A stretch of DNA of 57,475 bases. Origin: an uncultured Verrucomicrobiota bacterium. GTDB taxonomy: Bacteria > Verrucomicrobiota > Verrucomicrobiia > Limisphaerales > UBA9464. Shown here one piece after another: positions 22,524 to 30,500 of the stretch; position 1 is the stretch's first letter, and each line of letters starts with the position of its first letter. A program made the position numbers and the translations under genes. The stretch is taken from positions 1-57,475 of the forward strand of contig CAINWP010000097.1 of NCBI GenBank assembly GCA_903854475.1, given 5' to 3'. The notes beneath the pieces are model-generated. The model was not told the origin of the DNA. It saw nothing but the letters and a program-made list of their open reading frames with translations, and did no database searches.

Positions 22524-23330
22524 TCAGAACGGGACGGAGTCGTCATGCACAGGGGTAGCCTGCTCGCCCTGATCCTCCTTCACCTTAACCTCGCCCGCCT
22601 TCACCGACTTGGAGAAGTCCATGGCCATCTGGAACAGGGTCTTGTCGTTCTGGAGATTAAGGTTGACGCTGCGCTCATGGGCAACCTCCCATCCAAACCA
22701 CGAGCCCTTGTCGTTGCGCTCTTCGACGGTGCGCAGGCGATAGACCTGAGACATCATGGGCATGGTGTATAGCCCATTCTTGCCCATCGCTGTGCGAGAC
22801 TGCATCTGCGTCACCCACTTGCGAGCCTTCTTCAACTGGGTCGAGGTCATGGTCAGCAGGCAGCGTTGCGGGATACCGCTATCGTCCAGACGGAGCAGGA
22901 AGAATTGCGCCGTGTTAGTGAGGAGGTTACCGTTGGGCAGCACGTCGTTGCCACGGTCATCACGGTAAGTGGTATTCACGATATTGTCGTCGGCGTTATA
23001 GCTATTCACGTATCCGCCCCCTTTTTCACGGGGCTTCCACTCAACGTAGCGGCGGCTGTAATAGCAGGGAACAACAAGCACACCGGCCTCACCATCGAAC
23101 ACCTCGTTGGCGACGGTGTCGTAGATCATACCGGCTTCAGCGCCCTGCACGTAGGCCCCGTCACGCTTGTTCACCTGAGGTGAAAGCTGGGCGAGGACGC
23201 GCAGGAAGGGGATCGACATGTCCTCGGTGCGGACCTGATCCATACCGAGCCCGGCAAACTCCTCGAAGTCCCCGGCGATGGCGACAGCGGTTCCTGTCGT
23301 AGCGGTAGTGGCAACAGCGTTCTTGGTCAT
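22524..23330 (-). CDS. SSB-like replication protein
   Basis: 268 aa from ATG 23330 (MTKNAVATTATTG), with AAGGGAAGTAAG upstream; the longer frame begins inside the previous gene. The core pattern (SIPFLRVLAQLSPQVN, GAEAGMIYDTVANEVFDGE, VVPCYYSRRYVEWKPRE) belongs to a conserved phage replication-module family. The C-terminus VHDDSVPF mimics the acidic SSB tail (DDDIPF) that recruits partner proteins in bacteria. I infer single-strand DNA binding. Followed by an intrinsic terminator, consistent with high expression. Confidence 0.75.
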   Translation of the reverse strand: MTKNAVATTATTGTAVAIAGDFEEFAGLGMDQVRTEDMSIPFLRVLAQLSPQVNKRDGAYVQGAEAGMIYDTVANEVFDGEAGVLVVPCYYSRRYVEWKPREKGGGYVNSYNADDNIVNTTYRDDRGNDVLPNGNLLTNTAQFFLLRLDDSGIPQRCLLTMTSTQLKKARKWVTQMQSRTAMGKNGLYTMPMMSQVYRLRTVEERNDKGSWFGWEVAHERSVNLNLQNDKTLFQMAMDFSKSVKAGEVKVKEDQGEQATPVHDDSVPF

Positions 23331-23331
23331 C

Positions 23332-23880
23332 TTACTTCCCTTTCTTGATCGTGGTCTTCTGACCGATATAGATACCAAACAGTTCGCTGGGGATGTCGGT
23401 CCCGCGCTCGATCTGCTCCTTGCAAAAGGCCTTGAGTGTACTGGGATGTACAGCTTCCTTCTGGTCTGTGGCCCACCCCTGCGCATCCAACTGACTGATC
23501 AGCGCAGCAGCCTTCTCGTCCTCGCCTTTGCCGAAGGACACGGACACCGTGTTCTTGATCAAGTCAGCATGGCCATTCGAACGCAGCCAGTCATGTGCTT
23601 CGTACGCCTTCTCCTTGGTGATGCTGGCGCTGATCATAGTAGCGACTGTGATTTTCGAACCGTCAGCCATCTTCAGTTCCGTGAGGCCGTGTTCAGCAAG
23701 TGCTGCGGGCAGGGCCTCGCCAGAGATATGCGCGAGATCTGCCTGCGCCTTCTTCAGGTCGGCAGCAAGGTCCTCGACACGTTGTTCCAAGAGCAACTGC
23801 TGGCGCACAAGGCCAGACACTTGTCTCAGGTCGTTGTTGTCCACGCTGGACAATTGCATTGCAACAAGTTCTAGGTCCAC
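23332..23880 (-). CDS. Conserved phage replication-module protein of unknown function
   Basis: 182 aa. The N-terminal coiled coil (LLLEQRVEDLAADLKKAQAD, about 29-50) is followed by a conserved core: SITKEKAYEAHDWLRSNGHA, DLIKNTVSVSFGKGEDEKA and EAVHPSTLKAFCKEQIERG, ending LFGIYIGQKTTIKK. This family sits next to the SSB-like gene in many phages as far as I recall; its activity is not known to me. Two bases separate it from the SSB-like gene. Confidence 0.75.
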   Translation of the reverse strand: MDLELVAMQLSSVDNNDLRQVSGLVRQQLLLEQRVEDLAADLKKAQADLAHISGEALPAALAEHGLTELKMADGSKITVATMISASITKEKAYEAHDWLRSNGHADLIKNTVSVSFGKGEDEKAAALISQLDAQGWATDQKEAVHPSTLKAFCKEQIERGTDIPSELFGIYIGQKTTIKKGK

Positions 23881-23890
23881 TTTCTATCTC

Positions 23891-24202
23891 CTAGCGTTGA
23901 TACAGATCGACATCGATGGGATAGTACCGAATTTCGATACGGTCCCACTTCAACACCTTGAACTTCCCGTTGTTAGCGAGAGCAGCAAGGCAGCATGCTA
24001 TCCCAATGCAGACCGGATCACCGGACAGCACAAGGTAATCGTTGGAGGTGAACTTCGCCAGCTTACGCTGCATCCGCCGCACCGTCGGCATGGCTGACAA
24101 CGAGATCTGCTCCTTTGCGGGAAGCAAGATATCGAGATCACCAAACTCCAGAGCGTCGGACAGGTCGCGCCCCGGGACTTCTTGCGTTATGTAAACAGTC
24201 AC
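23891..24202 (-). CDS. Conserved small phage protein, first gene of the replication operon
   Basis: 103 aa from GTG 24202 (MTVYITQEVPG), chosen because GGGGAGAAAGCC precedes it and the -35 box lies only 51 bases upstream. An ATG at 24319 would place the start before the promoter. NDYLVLSGDPVCIGIACCLAA ... FKVLKWDRIEIRYYPI is a pattern I recall from many phage replication modules. Function unknown. Confidence 0.75.
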   Translation of the reverse strand: MTVYITQEVPGRDLSDALEFGDLDILLPAKEQISLSAMPTVRRMQRKLAKFTSNDYLVLSGDPVCIGIACCLAALANNGKFKVLKWDRIEIRYYPIDVDLYQR

Positions 24203-24324
24203 GGCTTTCTCCCCGTTCGACGCTGACAACCTACGCCCAACCCCCGGGGGTCTGTCAAGCGGGCTTGCAAAATAATTTCGGATGGGCATATCATCATCGT
24301 GCCAAACAGAAAGGGCCACGGACC
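24203..24324. promoter_or_regulatory. Divergent promoter region with central palindrome
   Basis: Plus strand: TTGCAA (24265-24270), 18-bp spacer, TATCAT (24289-24294), leading to the SNF2 gene. Minus strand: TTGACA (24258-24253) with a weak TAGGTT (24233-24228) at 19 bp, leading to the replication operon. The perfect palindrome ACCCCCGGGGGT (24240-24251) lies between the minus -35 and -10 boxes, a typical operator position. Confidence 0.65.
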
Positions 24325-25773
24325 ATGGACATCGTTGACCGTTACAAATTCCGCATGCAGCCGTACCAGCATCAGATGGATGCGCTTCGTAAGTCGTGGA
24401 GCGACAAGGAGTTCGCCATCTTTGCAGAGATGGGGACGGGCAAATCGAAGATCCTCATAGACACTGTCTCGATGCTGTACGACCGGGGAAAGATTAGCGG
24501 CTTTCTCGTTGTAGCACCGAAGGGTGTGTACAAGAACTGGGAAACCATCGAGCTTCCCAAACATGTGCCGGAGCATGTTCTCTATGACGTGACGGTCTGG
24601 GATCCGGGGATGTCCAAGAAGAACCTTGCTAGGTTGGACGAGTGCTTGGCGGACGATGAGAACCTGAAGGTCGTGGTGATGAACGTCGAGGCGTTTTCCA
24701 CAGAAAAAGGTTTGGCCTTTGCCCTGAAGTTCATGCGGGCCAAGAAAGTTCTGATGGCCGTGGACGAAAGCACGACGATCAAGAACGCCAAGGCACTGAG
24801 GACAAAGAACATCATCCGTGCGGGCAAGGCGGCTGAGTACCGCCGGGTGATGACGGGATCCCCGATCACCAAGACCCCCATGGATTTGTACACACAATGT
24901 GCATTCTTGGATGAGTGGATCTTGGGTTTTGGAAGTTTCTATTCGTTTCAAGGTAGGTACTGCCGCATGCTGCGCCGTAGCATGGGGGCACACTCGTTCA
25001 ATCAGGTGGTGGGGTACCAAAACTTAGACGAACTTTCGGCACGTCTCGATAAGTTCTCGTACCGCATCCTGAAGAAGGACTGCCTAGACCTTCCCGAAAA
25101 AGTGTACACTAAACGCCTCGTCCAACTTACGGATGAACAGGCTCGAATCTATGCCACTGTCAAGAAGGCCGCGATTGCAGAGCTTGAGGGAAAGACGCTC
25201 ACAGCTCAGAATGTGTTGACGCAAATTATCCGCTTGCAGCAGATTTGCTCGGGATATTTCAAGGCCGACGACGGTACGGTCATTGAGATGAAGTCGGACA
25301 AATTTGATGAGCTTCTCAGTGCCCTCGAAGAAGTCGACGGCAAGGTCATCATCTGGGCGAACTACACTTACGACATCCAAATGATCGAACGTGCGTTGGC
25401 CAAGGAGTATGGACCCCCGTCTGTACGTTCCTACTATGGCGAAACAACGCCTGACGAACGCCAACAGATTGTTAAAGACTTCCAAGATCCAGCTCATCCG
25501 CTTCGCTTCTTTGTTGGCCAACCACGGACCGGTGGCTATGGTCTGACGCTGACCGAGGCCAGCACGGTGATCTACTTCTCGAACAACTATGATCTAGAGA
25601 TTCGATTGCAGAGCGAAGATCGCGCTCACCGCATTGGGCAAAGGAACAACGTCACATACATTGACATTGTAACCGAGGGTACGGTCGATGAGAAGATCCT
25701 CCGCGCCCTTCGGGAGAAGATCAATGTGGCTACTCTCGTTCTAAAAGAGGGCCACAAGGAGTGGCTGATCTAG
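24325..25773 (+). CDS. SNF2-family superfamily 2 helicase
   Basis: 482 aa from ATG 24325 (AGAAAGG upstream). Motif I EMGTGKSK (35-42), Ia VVAPKGVYKNW, II as DEST (147-150) in place of DEAH, III MTGSPI. In the second RecA domain are YGETTPDERQQIVKDF, GGYGLTLTEA and QSEDRAHRIGQ (429-439), diagnostic of SNF2/RapA-type translocases. It probably moves on double-stranded DNA to strip proteins or remodel forks. It is the only plus-strand gene in the right half, transcribed divergently from the replication operon. Confidence 0.93.
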   Translation: MDIVDRYKFRMQPYQHQMDALRKSWSDKEFAIFAEMGTGKSKILIDTVSMLYDRGKISGFLVVAPKGVYKNWETIELPKHVPEHVLYDVTVWDPGMSKKNLARLDECLADDENLKVVVMNVEAFSTEKGLAFALKFMRAKKVLMAVDESTTIKNAKALRTKNIIRAGKAAEYRRVMTGSPITKTPMDLYTQCAFLDEWILGFGSFYSFQGRYCRMLRRSMGAHSFNQVVGYQNLDELSARLDKFSYRILKKDCLDLPEKVYTKRLVQLTDEQARIYATVKKAAIAELEGKTLTAQNVLTQIIRLQQICSGYFKADDGTVIEMKSDKFDELLSALEEVDGKVIIWANYTYDIQMIERALAKEYGPPSVRSYYGETTPDERQQIVKDFQDPAHPLRFFVGQPRTGGYGLTLTEASTVIYFSNNYDLEIRLQSEDRAHRIGQRNNVTYIDIVTEGTVDEKILRALREKINVATLVLKEGHKEWLI

Positions 25774-26024
25774 CACTTCCATGCCCGCAGGGATTTGTTG
25801 ATGCGGGAGTTGGGGTCATTAGCCGTTTTCTCAGAGGTAAGCTTCTTCTTCATGCCCTTCATGCGGGCGCAGAAGCTGTCCTTGCGGGGACCGCCCTCCG
25901 GTTGAGGGGCCTTGAGCCCGGGCTTACCCGGGTTCTCCTTGTTGTAAGACGCGCGGCCCTTGGCATTGAGCCCGCCGCTCGGGGCTTTGCCTTCCTTGCG
26001 CTGCCATGCCGGGGTCTTTGCCAC
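25770..26024 (-). CDS. DUF6321-like small basic protein
   Basis: 84 aa, very Lys/Gly-rich. WQRKEGKAPSGGLNAKGRAS, then LKAPQPEGGPRKDSFCARM, ends INKSLRAWKC. This is the phage DUF6321 pattern. It resembles a nucleic-acid-associated peptide; role unknown. Last gene of the late operon. Its TAG shares CTAG with the stop of the convergent SNF2 gene. Confidence 0.75.
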   Translation of the reverse strand: MAKTPAWQRKEGKAPSGGLNAKGRASYNKENPGKPGLKAPQPEGGPRKDSFCARMKGMKKKLTSEKTANDPNSRINKSLRAWKC

Positions 26025-26543
26025 CTACGCCTCCTTGGTCAGGTCTGCCCCGACTTCTGCTACGTCATGGACCCGGCTCTCCCACCCACGGCCAAAGGTC
26101 GAAAAGGTGGACAGGGACTTCAAGAAGTTAAGGCGCATGTCGCAGAGATCGTTAACCATCTGGGCCGGATCATAGGCACAGATTGCTTCCACAGATTTTT
26201 TTCCGATCACCCCATCGTCGGTGACATTGGCTATACGTTGTAGATACTTCGCGGCCCGGCCCACCCCGCTGTTGACCGCAAAGTCATAGGCTGCGTAGTC
26301 CACCCCGGACGGAAGGTCATCGCACTTCAGCTTGTCCCAGTACAGGGCTTTGTAGAAAGCCTTGACGGCGCCGGGGGTGAGGGCGCGCATCTCGGCCTCG
26401 GTGACATCCCGATTGAGGAAGGCTTCCCACGCCGTGCGGGTGACCCCCAAGTTCGTCATGCCGCCCGGGTCCTTCGGGTGGTTTACAAAACCGCCTTCGT
26501 GCTTGATGACACGGTCGAAGCAGTCGTCGAAGTTCTCTTTCAT
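26025..26543 (-). CDS. Endolysin, glycoside hydrolase family 108
   Basis: 172 aa. The N-terminus VIKHEGGFVNHPKDPGGMTN has the GH108 catalytic Glu16 and the DPGG turn (25-28), followed by LGVTRTAWEAF. The C-terminal half (SGVGRAAKYLQRIA, DDGVIGKKSVEAI) is the type 3 peptidoglycan-binding domain usual for this family. It cleaves the glycan strand (muramidase) at lysis. No signal peptide, so it relies on the holin upstream; ATGA overlap with it. Confidence 0.93.
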   Translation of the reverse strand: MKENFDDCFDRVIKHEGGFVNHPKDPGGMTNLGVTRTAWEAFLNRDVTEAEMRALTPGAVKAFYKALYWDKLKCDDLPSGVDYAAYDFAVNSGVGRAAKYLQRIANVTDDGVIGKKSVEAICAYDPAQMVNDLCDMRLNFLKSLSTFSTFGRGWESRVHDVAEVGADLTKEA

Positions 26544-27061
26544 TTTTCACCTCTGGTCAGGGCATCGGTCTTCTGTTTCGACCCGGCACTGGAACCATAA
26601 TAGAACTGTACGACACCTGTCCATGAGGTGGACAGGGAGCCCAGCATCATCAGAAGGACCTCGGTCCCCGTCTTTGGGATTCCGAACACCATGACCCAGA
26701 TCAGGGCGCCAAAGAAACCGAACGTGATGAAGAAGGCTAGAGCTTTAGGAGTCCAGTCCTTCGTAGCAGCTTGCATCTGTCGGGCACTATCCCGATCCCC
26801 AGCAGCAATCCGCTCAAGGTCAATGTCCAAGGTCTTCATCTGCACCTTGAAGTCGGCATCGATCTTCTTGACGGCGGCAAGCTGGTCTGGGGTCGCCGTA
26901 GCCAGAGCCTCCGACACTTGCTGCTCGCTCGCGTCCTCATGCCCGAACAAGGCGTTCGATAGGGTACGGACGGCGATGCCAGCAAGAGGACCACCCAAGG
27001 CGGTGGCAATGGAGGGGGCAACCTGACCCAGCAGGGGTCCAAACTTGGCAAGAAGATCCAT
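26540..27061 (-). CDS. Holin, 3TM/GTA-type
   Basis: 173 aa. A weakly hydrophobic N-terminus (APSIATALGGPLAGIAVRTL), a charged helical middle with the family hallmark GDRDSARQMQ (88-97) before WTPKAL, then two clear membrane segments (about 107-127 and 133-154) and a basic tail. This fits the 3TM phage/GTA holin family common in alphaproteobacterial phages. It forms the inner-membrane lesion that lets the endolysin out. Confidence 0.85.
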   Translation of the reverse strand: MDLLAKFGPLLGQVAPSIATALGGPLAGIAVRTLSNALFGHEDASEQQVSEALATATPDQLAAVKKIDADFKVQMKTLDIDLERIAAGDRDSARQMQAATKDWTPKALAFFITFGFFGALIWVMVFGIPKTGTEVLLMMLGSLSTSWTGVVQFYYGSSAGSKQKTDALTRGEK

Positions 27062-27064
27062 GGT

Positions 27065-27532
27065 TCACCGGTGCAGGAGGAGGTAAAGAGCAAAGGCTAT
27101 TGTAGCGAGGATCAGGGCCGCAGCCAAGATGACGAGCAGGATACTAGCCATGTTTTCAAGGGCCTGCTCCTGAGCCTTCTCAGCCTGTAAGGCTGCGGCC
27201 TTCTGAGCCTTCTTGATTTTAGTCGTCTCACTAAGAATATTATCCCATGCAGCGATTCCATATTCGCCCACGAAATGGTTCTTGAGTTCCGCCATCATTT
27301 GCTCGGCCTCAGCCTTGGCGGCATACGCCTCCATCGCCACTTGCTCGGCAGTTTTACCAGACAAGAGACTGGCATGCGGCGGTTCCGCAGCCAGACGAGT
27401 GATGTGCGCAACGCTGTCGAACAGTGATCCGAGGTCCTTGGCTACGCCTTGGATCTCCTTGCCCACGGCCACCCCAGCTTTGACAGCTTCAAAGCTGGCC
27501 TTGGCTATAGCCAATAGGGTAAACGGATCCAT
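27065..27532 (-). CDS. Membrane-anchored coiled-coil protein in the lysis region
   Basis: 155 aa. Helical and Ala-rich throughout (AKASFEAVKAGVAVGKEIQG, TKIKKAQKAAALQAEKAQEQ) with one C-terminal membrane segment (about 130-152, ILLVILAAALILATIAFALY). It overlaps the giant internal protein's stop (TAATG) and precedes the holin, so it may be a lysis accessory or a structural membrane protein. Similar proteins are frequent in marine podoviruses as I recall. No spanin lipobox is visible. Confidence 0.65.
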   Translation of the reverse strand: MDPFTLLAIAKASFEAVKAGVAVGKEIQGVAKDLGSLFDSVAHITRLAAEPPHASLLSGKTAEQVAMEAYAAKAEAEQMMAELKNHFVGEYGIAAWDNILSETTKIKKAQKAAALQAEKAQEQALENMASILLVILAAALILATIAFALYLLLHR

Positions 27533-30500
27533 TACCTGTATACCCCCGCACGGTTAGCAGCATCTACCATCTGCTCGGCCAGTTTACCACGGACCAAGGT
27601 CAGCCGCTCGATGAGCGCGGCCTTTTGTTCAGGTTCCATCTTGGGGTTCCTGCGGATGGTGTCGATCTGCGAGTTGATCTTGCCCATGTTCTCGTTCGCT
27701 GCATTGAATGCGGTGTATAGGCCACGTGCCGCAGGCATCTGATCAGCGCGCTTCTTAATCGTCTCCATGTCCCCGATCTTGGCAGCTTCCGTCATCGAGG
27801 TGGCGATCTCCGTGACCTTCTGCTTGATCTCGTAGAAGTCGCCAATGAACTTGTTGTTGATCTGCCCTTCGGTCTTCAGGATGCGGGAGACACCTGACAC
27901 GTTACCGATGATCCCGGGAACGCTGGCCGGATCACCGAAGACACCGGCAGGACGAGTGCCGCCTGCGCTGGTCACCCCGTCAACCGTAGTCAGGAAGAGC
28001 ATGCCCATGCTGCCGGTATACCCACGGATCAGAGCATCAACCTGTTTGGGCGACAGCCCCACGGCGGAGGACACCTGACCGGCATACTTCGCAAGGCTGC
28101 TGGTATACTCGTCGTACCTCTCTTCCTTTGGCTTGCGCTTGTCGGCGAGCGTCTCGATGTCCTGACCAGTGTAGGCATTCCGGTTTGCGTAGATCTCCTC
28201 GATGGGCTTTGCAAACTGCGGGATCACCTCCAAGAAGAATGTCTTCTTCCCAAACTCGATCACGCCCTGTGCGATGTCGTGCCCATCATTCTTCCGGATT
28301 GAGTCCAAAGCAAGAGTAGGCAGGGCACCAAAGAGTTCCCCGATTTCAAACGCGCGGGGCAGGGCGACAATGGTGTCTCCGACCTTGACGTACATGTTGG
28401 AAAGGCGGTCCTTCACGGACAGTTTCTTGTACCAGTCGTCATCGCCATAGGCGAAATCCACGGCAGCGTTGATGGCAAAAACCATAGCGCCGCGCGTGAT
28501 GATTTGCTTCGTGATACCAGCGGTTCCACCCTTCCCGATAAGCGTGTCGGGAGCGCCAGCAGTGTTCGTTTCTGCCAGCCGGTACAGGCCTTGGATACGG
28601 GCCGTGAGGAATGGGGTCAGCGGGATGAGGTTGGAGACAACACTTCCGAGGATGCCGTTGCCTGCGCCACTGCGGTGGTAGTTCACAAGGTTGACCGCTT
28701 CCCACGCAGCGTCCGCCTTGGACAATCCGCCACCCTTCTTGGTCTGGAGGTAGTTGTAGTAGGCGAGGCGCGGGGCCATTTCGGTCACCTCTCCGATATG
28801 CTCCAGCTTGTCAAAGGCGCGGGCGAAGTTGTTCCAAGCGTTAAGCGGCTGCTCCTTCGACTTGTAGACGCGCTGCATGTACTCGGCTTGGTTTCGATAC
28901 CCAGAGCCAAAGCCAAAACCACCAAAGCCCGTCATGCCTACGATCTCGGAGTAGGCCCCCTTCTTGTTCCAGACGTCGCTTACCGAGTCGAGGGTGCCCT
29001 TGAGGATTGTGGTGATGGGCATGCCTGTTTTGATCTTCAGTTCGACAAGACCACGAATCAAGTTGGTCAACTGGAAGCCGGGCGTTGACGTGACGCCGGT
29101 CCGCAGCAAACTTGTCCAGAAGCCGACGGTACGGACAAACTCGTTCTTCTCTTTGGGGGAGAGGGCCGCAATAGCTTGGAACATGGGGGCGTCGTGGATA
29201 AGCATATGCTTGTCCTCGCCGTTCACCCGATAGGTGATGGTGGCGCGGCCCGTTTCCTTATCGACGCCGGGCTTGCTGACGATCTCGGCAATCGTGTCGT
29301 CGCCGCCAGCCTTCTTGACGTCCGTGAGGGTACGGGCTGTCTCCTGATAGGCCACGTTGCGCACAGCGGCGCTGACGATTGCGTTGTAGTTGCGCAGGAC
29401 ATTCTCATAGAGGTTGCCGTGGATGGCCCCGCCCGCAGCAAGCTGTTTGTTGAAGGCGTTGATCGACTCAGGGTCTCGGATGGCCTTGTACACATCATCA
29501 CCGAGGGTGATGTTGCGGTCCTGTTTCATGGCCTCGTCCTGCGCTCTGTACATAGGTGTGTACATAAGCGTCTTGAACTTCTCGCCAAGCGATGCTGGGA
29601 TCAGGCCGGTGTCGATGGCCATCTGAACCATCTTGTCGTTGAACGCTTGGAACTCCCGGCTTGCGTCCAAGATCTCCTTGTCGGCGGAAGCAACAATCGC
29701 ACGAAGCTCTGGCGTGGTGATATACACCTGTTTAAGTTCGCCAGTGGTTGGGTCCTTCACCGTCCGGAACATGATGCCAGTCTTGCTAACCGTTCCGACT
29801 TGTTTCGCCGCCCGCAGGGCAAGCTCACGCTGGGCGAGAAACACAATCTGCGCCTGCTCCATGTTCTGGATGCCGACCTTCTCAAAGATCTTCAGAAGCG
29901 GATTATCCTTCGGGCCATTGTGGAAGAAGAACGTCTTGGTGACGGGGTTCCAGCCAAGAGGGCCTATGGTGACGATGCCCATCACACGACCGGTCGAGTT
30001 CAGAAGACCCTCCAAGAACTTACCGAGATTGCGGGTGTCGGCACGAGCGAAGAAAGGCTCATTGGACAGGGTCGTGTTGCGCAAGAGGGCCTTGCCCAGA
30101 GACTCGCCCGGCTCTGCACCGACAAGGCTGCGCATAAACTTGTGGAACCACGGGATCATGCCGCGAGGTTCGTTGCGGACAAGGTCCCCGTAGCCCTTCC
30201 ACCCTTTAGCATCCGCCGGGATCTGCGCGTTCGCAGCGTTGATTTTCGCCGTCTGCTCCGGAGTTTCACGGGAAACATTTTCAGGAGCAACAGACTCTTG
30301 TATGGAAGGCGCTGCCACACCGCCCTTAGATGTAGCCGGGGCAGAATATATCAACCTTGAATCAGATTGGACGCTACTAAGACCGGGCGTCTGGATCTTG
30401 ATTCCGTAGGTCTTACGCAACAGGCGTTGGAAAGCACCCTCTGTGGGGGTGATACCGAGAAGGCTAGCGATCTGCTGGTAGAGGCTACGCAGATTGTCGA

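Noticed and set aside
24203-24319. Upstream ATG (24319) start for the first replication-operon gene
   Set aside because: It would place translation before the -35 box and inside the divergent promoter; the GTG at 24202 has a proper ribosome site.
29176-30360. 394-codon plus-strand open frame opposite the giant internal protein
   Set aside because: Antisense to a convincing gene, no start signals and no recognisable motifs.
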